A stretch of 64,000 nucleotides of DNA, taken from contig NZ_ATYV01000001.1 of NCBI RefSeq assembly GCF_000427865.1, positions 124,001 through 188,000 on the forward strand, given 5' to 3'. Under the pieces are notes generated by a model. The model saw only the letters and a program-made list of their open reading frames with translations. It made no database searches and was not told the origin of the DNA. This DNA is from Corynebacterium sputi DSM 45148 (GTDB taxonomy: Bacteria > Actinomycetota > Actinomycetes > Mycobacteriales > Mycobacteriaceae). A program made the translations under genes and the position numbers. Below are positions 25,286-34,751 of this stretch, in pieces. Each line of letters opens with the position of its first letter. Position 1 is the first letter of the stretch.

Positions 25286-26869
25286 ATGAAGTCGCTAACG
25301 CCAACAGCGCGATCACTGAAAGCCAGCAACGACTCCAACGAACTCGGAGAGTTCGGATACGAACAGCAGCTCCACCGGAACTTGGGTCGATTTGCGTCCT
25401 TCGCTGCCGGATTCAGCTTTGTCTCGATCCTTACGACGATCTTCCAGCTCTTTGGCTTGGGCTTCGGCTTCGGCGGCCCGGCATTCTTCTGGACTTGGAT
25501 CGTCGTTTTCCTGGGGCAGTACTTAGTCGCGCTGTGTTTCGCAGAATTGGCCGCCCGGTACCCACTTTCCGGAGCGATCTATCAGTGGTCCCGGAGAATG
25601 GGAGGGGAGGTGCTCGGCTGGTTCGGCGGCTGGTTCATGATCTTGGCCCAGACCGTCACCGCTGCTGCTGCAGCCATCGCCATGCAGGTCGTCCTGCCGA
25701 ATATCTGGACCGGATTTCAGATCATCGGTGAGGATCCGACTCTTACCTCCCCGTCTGGCGCCGCCAACGCGGTGCTGCTTGGCTCGATCCTGCTGGTCAT
25801 CACCACCACTATCAACTGCCTTGGCGTGAAGTGGATGAGCTGGGTGACCACCACTGGTGTGGTTTGCGAGATCATCGGTGTCATCGCCGTTATCGGTGTC
25901 CTATTTGCCCATGCACAGCGAGGACCGCAGGTCGTCTTCGATACCGGACTGCCTGGTGAACAGCCCGGCTACGTGTGGGCGTGGATCGCCTCTGGCCTGA
26001 TGGCCGCGTACGTGATGGTCGGTTTCGGCAGCGCCGGCGAACTGTCCGAAGAAACTCGCAACCCCCGTCGCGTTGCGCCGAAGACGATTCGGATGGCTCT
26101 GACCGTGTCCGCCCTCGGTGGCGGGCTTATGATCATCGGCGCTTTGATGGCAGCTCCGTCACTAACTGACGGACGCCTCGCCACTGAAGGCTTGCCGTAC
26201 GTGTTGGACACGGTACTAAATTCCCCGTGGGGAACGATCTTGCTCGTCGACGTCGCCATCGCGGTGCTTATCTGCACTCTGGCGATTCAGACCGCAGCGT
26301 CCCGGTTGATGTTCTCGATGGCTCGCGATGGGCGACTGCCGATGTCCAAGCAGTTGGCACATGTCAACCGCCGAACTGGAACCCCGATCCTGCCGTCGAT
26401 TCTCATCGGATTGGCCTGTGTGGTCGTCTTGCTGGTCAACGTGGGCAACGATGCGATTTTCGCAACTCTCACCAGTGTCTGCATCATCTTGATCTACCTT
26501 GCGTACCTGCTTGTCACCGGCCCGTTGCTGTACCGCCGGATCAAGGGTTGGAACACCCGAGATGGCGCCACCGATGCCGAAGGCTACCCGCTGTTCTCCC
26601 TTGGCCGTTTTGGGTTCGCGGTGAACCTGGCTGCGGTCATCTACGGATCGGTAATGGTCGTCAACCTCGCCTGGCCTCGAGTAGAGGTTTACAACCCCTC
26701 CGGCGACATGCCGCTGATGCAGTGGGCCGGCCCGCTGTCGGTCGCGATCGTTGTCGGTGCAGGTTTACTCGCCTTCCCCTGGGGGCGTGTCCACCCAAAC
26801 CCGGTGACCGTTCCACGAACTGTGCCAATACCTGCTGACTTCACCAAATCCTCCGCTTCTGCTTCCTGA
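25286..26869 (+). CDS. APC-superfamily amine/amino-acid permease of the guanidine/urea cluster
   Basis: 527 residues, about 12 hydrophobic segments. N-terminal GYEQQLHRNLGRFASFAAGFSFVSI and FGSAGELSEETRNPRRVAPK are typical of the eukaryotic-like GABA permease branch of APC. Such permeases accompany urea carboxylase clusters in many actinobacteria and probably import guanidine, urea or a related compound. AAGGGG precedes the ATG. First gene of a five-gene operon; 11 bases to the next gene. Ends with a Ser/Ala-rich cytoplasmic tail. Confidence 0.88.
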   Translation: MKSLTPTARSLKASNDSNELGEFGYEQQLHRNLGRFASFAAGFSFVSILTTIFQLFGLGFGFGGPAFFWTWIVVFLGQYLVALCFAELAARYPLSGAIYQWSRRMGGEVLGWFGGWFMILAQTVTAAAAAIAMQVVLPNIWTGFQIIGEDPTLTSPSGAANAVLLGSILLVITTTINCLGVKWMSWVTTTGVVCEIIGVIAVIGVLFAHAQRGPQVVFDTGLPGEQPGYVWAWIASGLMAAYVMVGFGSAGELSEETRNPRRVAPKTIRMALTVSALGGGLMIIGALMAAPSLTDGRLATEGLPYVLDTVLNSPWGTILLVDVAIAVLICTLAIQTAASRLMFSMARDGRLPMSKQLAHVNRRTGTPILPSILIGLACVVVLLVNVGNDAIFATLTSVCIILIYLAYLLVTGPLLYRRIKGWNTRDGATDAEGYPLFSLGRFGFAVNLAAVIYGSVMVVNLAWPRVEVYNPSGDMPLMQWAGPLSVAIVVGAGLLAFPWGRVHPNPVTVPRTVPIPADFTKSSASAS

Positions 26870-26880
26870 AAGGTCTCCCG

Positions 26881-27741
26881 ATGAGTACTGCAACCACCAC
26901 CGACGCCCGTACTAACGCCCGCTCGCGAGGCCGCGAACTAGTTGATGCAATGCGCTTCTTGCCGCCGACCCTCGACCCGCGGCTTCCGACGGACCTCGAG
27001 CCGGACTCGGTCACGTGGGCAGAAAACGTCCCCGCTGGTGGCTACACCACCGCAGTGGTGAACCGAGGAACCAGGGTTCGTCTGAACAACCGGGACGGTT
27101 CCGGATGCGCCAACCTCATGCTCTGGCGCGCTGACGCCCCGCACGAGCGTCTCAGCGTCGCCGATACGATGAAAATCCCGTGGCAGGCGTATCTGGGGGA
27201 GGGACACCCGCTCCTGTCAGACCAAGGGCGGCTGCTGGCGACCATCGTCGCCGACACCACCGGTGGAAAAGCTGACGCGATCTGCGGAACGACGACTGCG
27301 GCAGTCAACAGCGAACGCTATGGCGGCAGCGATCCGATCGTCGGGCAAGCCCAGTCGGAGGCCCCTGCCGGCCGTGAACTGCTGATTCTCGCTGCAGCTA
27401 AGAACGGCCTAGCCCCTCGCGACGTTCCTCCCTCAGTGAGTTTCTTTCACGGTGCCCGCGTCACCAATACCGGGGAACTGGTTTCAACCGGCGACGCCGA
27501 CGCAGGAACAGTCGTGGAGTTTGTCGCACACGCCCCGCTGATCATCGCCGTGGCCAATACCGCACACCCCCTCGACAGCCGTATCCCCATGCCCACCACC
27601 ACGATCAGTGTCCACGCCTGGGACGAACCGGAAGCCCTCGACATCATCGCCGACGACTTGTCAGACCGTGACCCCGAATACACCCGGGCCTGGCAAAACA
27701 CCGAAGCCGACATCCGCGCCCGCTACGGCCGCAACGTATAG
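26881..27741 (+). CDS. Urea carboxylase-associated protein 1 (DUF1989; carboxyguanidine deiminase subunit-like)
   Basis: 286 residues. DUF1989 features: WAENVPAGGYTTAVVNRGTRVRL, NRDGSGCANLMLW, ERLSVADTMKIPWQ. In bacteria that degrade guanidine, two DUF1989 proteins (CgdA/CgdB) form the deiminase turning carboxyguanidine into allophanate. This is the longer of the pair; its partner is the next gene. The cysteine in GSGCANL and a downstream AICGTTTAAVN segment are present. AAAGGTCTCCCG precedes the ATG. Confidence 0.85.
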   Translation: MSTATTTDARTNARSRGRELVDAMRFLPPTLDPRLPTDLEPDSVTWAENVPAGGYTTAVVNRGTRVRLNNRDGSGCANLMLWRADAPHERLSVADTMKIPWQAYLGEGHPLLSDQGRLLATIVADTTGGKADAICGTTTAAVNSERYGGSDPIVGQAQSEAPAGRELLILAAAKNGLAPRDVPPSVSFFHGARVTNTGELVSTGDADAGTVVEFVAHAPLIIAVANTAHPLDSRIPMPTTTISVHAWDEPEALDIIADDLSDRDPEYTRAWQNTEADIRARYGRNV

Positions 27742-27751
27742 GAGACGACCG

Positions 27752-28438
27752 ATGAGCAACCTCACAATCACTGAAGTACACACTGGTGTGGCAACTGCCG
27801 CCCCCGAGGACCTCTCCTGCGTCGCAGGCACCGTCGCCTCCGACGAGATAGTCGCAGCCAATGCACCGTGGTCGAAAGTCATCAAGGCCGGTCAGGTCCT
27901 AACGATCGTGGATCTGGATGGAAACCAGGCCGTCGACACGCTCTTTTATGCCGCTGATGACCACGATGCTCGATACAGTTTGCAGACAACCGTCGCCGCC
28001 CAGAAAAGCATCTTTCTGACGACCGGGTCAGTTCTGCGCGATCAGGAGTCGCGGCCGCTAATGACCATCGTCGCCGATGAAGTCGGAAATCACGACACCA
28101 TTGGCGGTGCCTGCTCCCAGGAATCCAATACGCTTCGCTACGGCCACCACACAGTTCACCAGCATGCGTGCGTGGAGAACTTCCTGCAGGAGGGAGCGAA
28201 GCACGGCCTCGGCAAGCACGAGCTGGTCGGAAACATCAATTTCTTCATGAACGTCCCCGTCAACGACGACGGCACCATGGGGATCGTTGATGGACTCTCC
28301 GCTCCGGGCAAACGGTTGGCCATTCGCGCTGAACGCGATGTGCTGGCGCTGGTGTCCAACTGCCCCCAGATCAACAACCCGTGCAACGGATTTAACCCGA
28401 CCCCGGTGCGCATGATCATTACGGAGCCGACCGCATGA
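27752..28438 (+). CDS. Urea carboxylase-associated protein 2 (DUF1989; carboxyguanidine deiminase subunit-like)
   Basis: 228 residues. DUF1989: WSKVIKAGQVLTIVDLDGNQAVDTLFY, TTGSVLRDQESRPLMTIVAD, GGACSQESNTLRYG with a conserved Cys, and FFMNVPV. Partner of the preceding gene. AGGAGA is 6 bases before ATG 27752; the longer frame from 27608 overlaps the first subunit and is rejected. Its stop overlaps the next start by ATGA, keeping the pathway genes coupled. Confidence 0.87.
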   Translation: MSNLTITEVHTGVATAAPEDLSCVAGTVASDEIVAANAPWSKVIKAGQVLTIVDLDGNQAVDTLFYAADDHDARYSLQTTVAAQKSIFLTTGSVLRDQESRPLMTIVADEVGNHDTIGGACSQESNTLRYGHHTVHQHACVENFLQEGAKHGLGKHELVGNINFFMNVPVNDDGTMGIVDGLSAPGKRLAIRAERDVLALVSNCPQINNPCNGFNPTPVRMIITEPTA

Positions 28439-30459
28439 GCCTCACGATCACCGCACCTGGCCTTTTCACGACCGTTCAGGATTGGCCCGGCCGAATCGGG
28501 CACTGGGAGGTCGGAGTACCGCCCTCAGGTCCCATGGATGACCTGTCCTTCCGCCTCGCCAATACCGCAGTTGGCAATCCGGAGGGTGCCGCTGGGCTCG
28601 AGGCCACTGTTTCCGGCCCCGTCCTAATAGCTAACTCCAATGTCACCGTCTGTGTCGGTGGTGCTCCCACGCGAGTGCTTCTCGACGGTAACCCCGCCCC
28701 ACAGTGGACCCCACTGGACCTGGCACCTGGTCAAGTACTTGATATTTCTGAACCGGTCACCACCGGCATGCGTGTATATGTCGCGGTCAGAGGAGGCATC
28801 GATGTGCCCGATTATCTTGACTCCGCTGCCACATTCACCCTCGGCAAGTTTGGCGGTCATGAAGGTCGGATTCTTGCAGTAGGAGACTCCCTCGCAGTGG
28901 GTGCCACCGAACCTATTGCCGAACCTCGCCGGATCCTCACGTCCGAAGTTCCATACATCGGTCACGCCTGGGAACTCGCCGTTGCCGAAGGCCCGCACTC
29001 GGCAGGGGAATTCTTCACCGCCGGTGACATCGAGACTCTCTATACCTTCAATTACCGCGTCTCCGCCAACTCAGACCGCACCGGTGTACGCCTTGAAGGT
29101 CCCAAACCCGAATGGGCCCGCCCGGACGGCGGCGAAGCTGGGCTGCACCCCTCCAACATCCACGACAATGCCTACTCTCCGGGAACCCTCGACTTCACCG
29201 GAGATACCCCGATTCTCCTTGGCCCGGACGGGCCCAGCCTCGGCGGTTTCACCTGTCCCGTCACCGTTGTCACCGCTGAGCGGTGGAAACTCGGCCAGCT
29301 CGCGCCGGGCGACACTGTCAGTTTCGTGCCGGTGAAGGTGTCCACTGCGGCATCGAGGAAGTTGCTCGGTAGCGGTCGCCGGGCGTCGTTTCCTTCCGCA
29401 TCGCGCACTGGAGGCGACAATGACCGGGGCATACTCGGTCGCGGTGCCACGGCAGACGGCCAGACGGAGGTGACGTGGAGACGCTCCGGTGATGACAACA
29501 TCCTCATCGAGTACGGCCGGCCCGTCATCGACCTGGAATACCGGGCCCGGGCCCACGCACTTCAGCATTCAATCAGGGACAACGCTGATTCTGTGCCAGG
29601 AATTGTTGACCTCACTCCTGGAATCAGGTCCCTGATGGTGCACTTCGACCCGGATCAGATTGGTCAGGACTCGATGTTCGGAGCGCTGAAACAGCTCGAG
29701 GCTGTGCAGCCGCCTGCCGAATCGCTCTCAGTGCCGTCCCGCACTGTGCATTTGCCGCTGAGCTGGGACGACCCGTCGACACGGCTCGCGATCGAGCGCT
29801 ACATGAACGGCGTGCGCAACGACGCGCCGTGGTGCCCCTGGAATATCGAGTTCATCCGTCGCATGAATGGTCTGGATTCGGTCGAGGACGTGCAGAAGAT
29901 CCTCTTCGACGCCGAATACCTAGTGATGGGCCTCGGTGACGTCTACCTCGGCGCCCCGGTAGCCCTCCCACTGGATCCGCGGCATCGCCTGGTGACCACC
30001 AAATACAACCCGGCGCGCACCTGGACCCCGGAGAACGCAGTCGGCGTTGGTGGTTCCTACTTGTGCGTGTACGGAATGGAAGGGCCCGGTGGTTATCAGT
30101 TTGTCGGCCGGACAACGCAGGTGTGGAATCACCGCCACCCGGCACCGGCCCCGGGTTTTGACGCCGACCATCCGTGGCTCCTGCGCTTCTTCGACAAAAT
30201 CAGCTGGTACCCGGTCAGCGCCGATGAACTAATGGACATGCGCGCCGACATGGCCGCAGGACGCGGGCAGATGCATATCGAGGACGGCACATTTTCCCTC
30301 GCTGACCATCAGGCATTCCTCGACGACAACGTTTCTGACATCACCGCCACGCGACGTCGAATGGAGGCCGCCAGAGCCGAGGAACGCGCCCGGTGGGTCG
30401 CCTCCGGTGAGGTTGCTGCAGTGTCAGCTATCGACAGCATTCGGAGTGTGAACGCATGA
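28435..30459 (+). CDS. Urea/guanidine carboxylase, carboxyltransferase part only (KipA-KipI fusion)
   Basis: 674 residues. Residues 1-310 match the KipA/AHS2 half (ITAPGLFTTVQDWPGRIGHW; PSLGGFTCPVTVV) and about 350-610 the KipI/AHS1 half (DLTPGIRSLMVHFDP; GLGDVYLGAPVALPLDPRHR). In urea amidolyase these follow a biotin carboxylase of about 450 residues and precede a biotinyl domain with an MKM motif. Neither is present: the start is fixed by the ATGA overlap, and the end (AIDSIRSVNA) has no MKM. Biotin parts may come from another carboxylase, or the enzyme may act like the biotin-free PxpBC oxoprolinase. Confidence 0.88.
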   Translation: MSLTITAPGLFTTVQDWPGRIGHWEVGVPPSGPMDDLSFRLANTAVGNPEGAAGLEATVSGPVLIANSNVTVCVGGAPTRVLLDGNPAPQWTPLDLAPGQVLDISEPVTTGMRVYVAVRGGIDVPDYLDSAATFTLGKFGGHEGRILAVGDSLAVGATEPIAEPRRILTSEVPYIGHAWELAVAEGPHSAGEFFTAGDIETLYTFNYRVSANSDRTGVRLEGPKPEWARPDGGEAGLHPSNIHDNAYSPGTLDFTGDTPILLGPDGPSLGGFTCPVTVVTAERWKLGQLAPGDTVSFVPVKVSTAASRKLLGSGRRASFPSASRTGGDNDRGILGRGATADGQTEVTWRRSGDDNILIEYGRPVIDLEYRARAHALQHSIRDNADSVPGIVDLTPGIRSLMVHFDPDQIGQDSMFGALKQLEAVQPPAESLSVPSRTVHLPLSWDDPSTRLAIERYMNGVRNDAPWCPWNIEFIRRMNGLDSVEDVQKILFDAEYLVMGLGDVYLGAPVALPLDPRHRLVTTKYNPARTWTPENAVGVGGSYLCVYGMEGPGGYQFVGRTTQVWNHRHPAPAPGFDADHPWLLRFFDKISWYPVSADELMDMRADMAAGRGQMHIEDGTFSLADHQAFLDDNVSDITATRRRMEAARAEERARWVASGEVAAVSAIDSIRSVNA

Positions 30460-32171
30460 CTTACCGCACCTATGAGGAGGCGATTGACACGCTGGAGACC
30501 ATGTACAGGATCATCGCTGACGCAGGCCGGGACGAGGTTTTCATCTCCCTGCTCTCCGAGCAGGTCGCTCGAGCAGAGATGGAAAAGATCTACGAGCTGC
30601 TTCCCGACGCCCCCCTCTCCGGCCTCATCCTTGCAGTCAAAGACAACATCGATGTTGAGGGTTTTGTAACGACCGCCGCATGCCCTGGCTTCCTGTACGA
30701 GGCGGAAGTTGATGCGGGGGCCGTCGGGAAGCTCAAAGAGGCCGGGGCCCTCGTCATCGGCAAGACGAATCTGGACCAGTTCGCCACCGGACTAGTGGGC
30801 ACGCGATCGCCATACGGTGCAGTGAGGGACGCGCGACGACCGGAGTTTATCTCCGGTGGGTCATCGTCGGGATCTGCCTCTGCGGTCGCACTGGGATTCG
30901 TCGATGCCGCCCTCGGCACCGATACAGCCGGCTCAGGGCGTATTCCTGCTGCTCTGCAGGGCATCGTCGGGATCAAGGCAACTCTAGGCGTCGTGTCGAC
31001 TGACGGCGCCGTGCCTGCATCCGAGAGCTATGACTGCGTCACTGTCTTTGCCTCTGACCTAGATCTCGCCGAGACGGTGATGGGGTGCATGAGCACCTCA
31101 GGCGAGCGGACTTGGCCAGCCGATACCCGGATGACTGCACCGCTGACTCCTGCGCTTGGCATCCCGTCGGATCTTCCGGAATTGTCGGGGGAGTGGCGAC
31201 GCGCATTCGACCGGGCTGTTCGGGAGTTCGGTGATCTGGGTTGTGAGATCAAGACCATCGATCTCGGCCCGAGCATCGATGCCGCGAAGATGCTCTACGA
31301 ATCCGCACTTGTCGCGGAGCGTTATGAGGCGGTGGGCGAGTACATTGCCCCAGCAAGCTCAGACGCCGGCCTTGATCCGACAGTCGAGGGAATCGTCACC
31401 GCGGCCGGTCGCTGGACCGGTACGGAGGTTTTGGCAGCTCAGCGTGAACTGGCACGTCGACGGACAGCAGCCATGGCGGAATGGGAGTGTGTCGACGCGG
31501 TCCTCGTTCCCACTGCCCCGTTCCATCCGACAATCGAAGAAGTCCAGGCAGATCCCGTCGGAGTCAACGCCCGAATGGGCACCTACACCAATTTCTGCAA
31601 CCTTTTTGATCTCTGCGGAGTCGCTGTCCCCGCTGGTGAAGTCACCGATGCCACAGGTACGGCGCAATTCGGAGTCACGGTGTTGGCTCGGCCGTTTGAC
31701 GATGGAGTCGCAGCAGACATCGCGGGGCGATTGCTGCGGCGAGAGATTTCAGATGCCGACGGCGGTTGGGTCGCAAAACGCCAGGGAGCGCATAGCCACA
31801 CCATCACTGTGTTCGGCGCTCACCTGCGCGGGCAGCCGTTGAACCATCAGCTTCGCGATTGTGGAGCCGCCTTTATCGGCGACGTCACCACCGCCAACCA
31901 CCGCCTTTATGCACTGGATACCGCTCCGCCGAAGCCAGGCCTGGTCCCTGCTGATGATGGCTCTCAGATTGCAGGAGAGGAGTGGCTCATCTCCTCGGCA
32001 GGTCTCGGGTCATTTCTCGCGGGGTTGCCCCAGCCCATGACGATGGGTGAAGTGGTCCTTTCGGATGGTCGACACGTTCTCGGATTTTCCTGCCATCCGT
32101 CCGCAATTGACGGAGCCCGCGACATCACTGAGTTCGGCGGTTGGCGGGCCTTCCTGCAGTCCGAAAGCTAA
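30456..32171 (+). CDS. atzF: Allophanate hydrolase
   Basis: 571 residues. Amidase-signature domain with the Ser-cisSer-Lys triad: LAVKDNIDVEG (Lys), SGGSSSGSASAVALG (cis-Ser) and GTDTAGSGRIPAA (nucleophile). From about residue 440 the AtzF/DUR2-type C-terminal domain (AHLRGQPLNHQL, GEEWLISSAGLGSFLAGLP) that helps convert allophanate to two ammonia and CO2. ATGA overlap with the carboxylase gene. Last gene of the operon, ending 5 bases from the convergent lipoprotein gene. Confidence 0.94.
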   Translation: MTYRTYEEAIDTLETMYRIIADAGRDEVFISLLSEQVARAEMEKIYELLPDAPLSGLILAVKDNIDVEGFVTTAACPGFLYEAEVDAGAVGKLKEAGALVIGKTNLDQFATGLVGTRSPYGAVRDARRPEFISGGSSSGSASAVALGFVDAALGTDTAGSGRIPAALQGIVGIKATLGVVSTDGAVPASESYDCVTVFASDLDLAETVMGCMSTSGERTWPADTRMTAPLTPALGIPSDLPELSGEWRRAFDRAVREFGDLGCEIKTIDLGPSIDAAKMLYESALVAERYEAVGEYIAPASSDAGLDPTVEGIVTAAGRWTGTEVLAAQRELARRRTAAMAEWECVDAVLVPTAPFHPTIEEVQADPVGVNARMGTYTNFCNLFDLCGVAVPAGEVTDATGTAQFGVTVLARPFDDGVAADIAGRLLRREISDADGGWVAKRQGAHSHTITVFGAHLRGQPLNHQLRDCGAAFIGDVTTANHRLYALDTAPPKPGLVPADDGSQIAGEEWLISSAGLGSFLAGLPQPMTMGEVVLSDGRHVLGFSCHPSAIDGARDITEFGGWRAFLQSES

Positions 32172-32176
32172 GTGGA

Positions 32177-32746
32177 CTATTTCCAGCGGTGCACGTCGTT
32201 GGAGGGTTCATACATACAGACCATTTGATTGCCGCCGCTGGTGTAGCCGACTTGGCCTACCTCAGCGGCACCACACCACGCTCCAGCCGTGACGATTCGT
32301 CCACTCGGGATCGGCTCTGGTTCATACTCAGGTTGAACTGGGGCGACGGTGTTCGCAGGAGGCGGACCATCCCAGAAGGTAGCGCTGCACTGTTCGGTCC
32401 ATCCTGAGGTTCCATCAGTGAACCACGTGGTGCCTTGTTCGTAGAGCCCTTCAGAACTGCGAGCGCACCTCGAGATCGTGCTGTTAATCGGGGTGGGTTC
32501 GCCTCTCTGACGGTCGGTTAGACCACGAGGGCGAGTGTCGGCGGCAGTAGTAATCATTGATTGGTCAGAAACGGGATCAGAACCCGTTTCAGGAGTTTCA
32601 CGCCCTAGGGTAGGGTTCGGGCCTTTAGCGGGCGAGGAAACAGTTGCTTTCTGAACAGCGGTGCGAGTTTCTTCAGCGGGTTCGGCTGAACATCCGGTCA
32701 AGAGAAGAAGCGCCGCGACTGATACGGTCGCAATCTTTTTTATCAT
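32177..32746 (-). CDS. Lipoprotein with a repeated corynebacterial domain, copy 1
   Basis: 189 residues. Signal peptide with lipobox LLTGCS. Middle domain PTPINSTISRC...SSEGLYEQGTTWFTDG is shared almost word for word with the lipoprotein at 34126-34713. The C-terminal part differs: Pro-rich linker, then AWCGAAEVGQVGYTSGGNQM with two Cys. Function unknown, outer face of the membrane. The two lipoproteins bracket a Fic gene. Confidence 0.8.
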   Translation of the reverse strand: MIKKIATVSVAALLLLTGCSAEPAEETRTAVQKATVSSPAKGPNPTLGRETPETGSDPVSDQSMITTAADTRPRGLTDRQRGEPTPINSTISRCARSSEGLYEQGTTWFTDGTSGWTEQCSATFWDGPPPANTVAPVQPEYEPEPIPSGRIVTAGAWCGAAEVGQVGYTSGGNQMVCMYEPSNDVHRWK

Positions 32747-33075
32747 GAAAAGAGTATCTACTACAGGATCAGAACTTAAGGAAGTTGAAGGAACCCCTGC
32801 GTAGAAATCTTCGTTCCACCAGATGTCTGATCAGCGCCAATATCGTTGATTTCGCGACTAAGCCTCAAGGCTGCACCGAGTCTTTTGCTTTGTGCGACAG
32901 AGGGAATTTCATTGGGAATGTAAATGCAGTTCCGCGCAAACCTTCCGTTCTGGGCTTTTGACTTCCCAGAGAGCTACGCCAAAAACGTAGACGCAGGTCT
33001 GGAATCTTAGATCTCTGAGTAGTCGACACACGGGAACTTTCTGAACCACAACTACGAACGGGTATTCCGAAAGAG
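32747..33075. other. Intergenic region without a recognisable gene
   Basis: About 330 bases between the lipoprotein start and the Fic stop, on average less GC-rich than its neighbours. Only a short unsupported minus-strand frame (32909-33109). It must hold the lipoprotein promoter. Confidence 0.5.
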
Positions 33076-33900
33076 TCACCACAAAATCCGCTTCACGACG
33101 GGCACCCACGGACCCGGATCCGGCTTCCCGACGTTACCCAAGGAATTTGTGGTTGCCGCGAACCACTCATCGGGAGACACCCGCATCAGAGACGTCGGCC
33201 CAGTCAGTGCGAGCAAGACTGTCATCGCAGTGCGGCCGTTGCCGTCACGGAAAGGATGGGCCCAGTGATACCGGGCGAGGAAATCCGCGAGCGGCTCCGG
33301 GTCGGTGCCAGTTATTGGGTCGACCTCCGCAGAGTAGTGGCGGACCAACGACACCGTGGCCTTCTGTAGCTCCCCCTCGATGTCCTCTGGCTTCGCGAAT
33401 TCGAATCCACCACGGGACATCCGGACGGTTCGTAAGTCGCCGGCCCAGTCGTAAACGTCGCCGAAGAGGTACCGGTGCACCACGTCGATCTGGTCGGGGC
33501 TGGTGATTTTCCCGAGTCGGCTGATCGTCCCCTGCGGATGGTGCAGGTTACCGAGGAACGCCAGCATCCGGGTAGCGCTGGCCTGCCCTTCAAAATCACG
33601 GAGAGGACCAGCAGCGTGGATGTCCGGGTGATTGCGCAGAACCGGATATCTCGGGTCTTCGTAGGCAGATGGGGTACTACGAAGTCTGGCCAGGAGCCGC
33701 TTCGGCCGTGGTCGAAGACGTTCGGAGGCTTGTCCGCATTCGTCCGCCGAGCGGTAAATCAATCGCTCGGGCGTCATCATTCCGTTGGCGACCCTTGTGA
33801 GGTGCGCTCGAAATCCGACCGGAGCATCCCAACCCTGAAGAGATTGTGCATGGAGGACGGCGGGGATCCAGTCGACAGTCTTAGTCAGCGCCGACGTCAT
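33076..33900 (-). CDS. Fic-family protein (AMPylase-like), second copy
   Basis: 274 residues from ATG 33900, chosen because the first copy also starts a few residues before WIPA; the frame extends to an ATG at 33945. AHPFRDGNGRTAMT (near residue 210) is the intact catalytic motif. Shared with copy 1: GW.APVGFRAHL..VANG, RPRPKRLL.R, LHRYLFGDVYGWAG-like hairpin (here VHRYLFGDVYDWAG). No nucleotidyltransferase or regulator is attached to this copy. Divergence is spread over the protein, so the duplication is old or one copy was acquired. Confidence 0.88.
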   Translation of the reverse strand: MTSALTKTVDWIPAVLHAQSLQGWDAPVGFRAHLTRVANGMMTPERLIYRSADECGQASERLRPRPKRLLARLRSTPSAYEDPRYPVLRNHPDIHAAGPLRDFEGQASATRMLAFLGNLHHPQGTISRLGKITSPDQIDVVHRYLFGDVYDWAGDLRTVRMSRGGFEFAKPEDIEGELQKATVSLVRHYSAEVDPITGTDPEPLADFLARYHWAHPFRDGNGRTAMTVLLALTGPTSLMRVSPDEWFAATTNSLGNVGKPDPGPWVPVVKRILW

Positions 33901-34125
33901 TTCCCCGTCACCCCTAGCCCCTCCATTGGACGAACTGTTCGACATGTGTGGCTGGGCGCCAACTCCCTCAGTTGTGACTGCATACAGTGATATTTACACC
34001 GTTAGCGCCGCTAATCAAGGTTCGTTTGGCCTGTTCAGAAGGTATTACGCCGCCCGAACAAAACGGACACGTGGTCTTAATAAACCGTGGAGTTTCGGGG
34101 GTGAAAGAAAATTCCGGAAAAGTGA

Positions 34126-34713
34126 CTATTCGCAGGCGATTCCGTCGCCGTCGCCGTCTAGATGGCTGCCGTATCCGGCCTGTCCCGCGTATAGGGGAGC
34201 GGCTCCAGCTGCCCGGGCTGCCGAGCAGTTCGCGTAGTAGGTGCTCTGAGGCACGGGTTGGGTGGTCTGAACCGGAGTGGCCGGGATTGTTGGGGCTGTA
34301 TTGGTCGGTGCTCCATTCCAGAACCGCTCGCTGCAATGTGCAGTCCATCCGGAGGTTCCGTCCGTGAACCAGGTGGTTCCTTGCTCGTAGAGCCCCTCCG
34401 AGCTAGCCGCGCATCGGGAGATTGTGCTGTTGATGGGAGTCGGGATGCCGCTCTGGCGATCGGTTAGGCCAACCGGACGGGTGTCCTCTGCCTCTGTTGA
34501 CCGTGCCGAGACTTTTGACGTTGAAGTCCGTGACGTTGTGGAGCGATCGGTAGAGGTGCTCGATGAGCCCAGGGTTGGATTCGGTCCGGTAACTGTGACA
34601 GTGGCCGTTTCGGTAGCCGCAGGTTCGGGGGCTTCCGTCGAACATGCGTCAAGAAGGAGAGCCGCAGTCAAAGCGGCCGAAACTGAAAGGGTTCTGAGCA
34701 TGAGGAAGATCAT
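34126..34713 (-). CDS. Lipoprotein with a repeated corynebacterial domain and Excalibur C-terminus, copy 2
   Basis: 195 residues. Signal peptide with LLLDACS lipobox, Thr/Ser-rich linker, the same PTPINSTISRC...SSEGLYEQGTTWFTDG domain as 32177-32746, then an Excalibur-type motif YYANCSAARAAG...DGDGDGIACE whose DxDxDG loop binds calcium. Probably cell-surface. Start may be ATG 34713 or the in-frame ATG at 34701. Synonymous sites in the shared domain differ widely from copy 1, so the domain is kept by selection. Confidence 0.82.
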   Translation of the reverse strand: MIFLMLRTLSVSAALTAALLLDACSTEAPEPAATETATVTVTGPNPTLGSSSTSTDRSTTSRTSTSKVSARSTEAEDTRPVGLTDRQSGIPTPINSTISRCAASSEGLYEQGTTWFTDGTSGWTAHCSERFWNGAPTNTAPTIPATPVQTTQPVPQSTYYANCSAARAAGAAPLYAGQAGYGSHLDGDGDGIACE

Positions 34714-34751
34714 TATTCACCGAACCGATTCATATTTCATTGGGTCATGAA

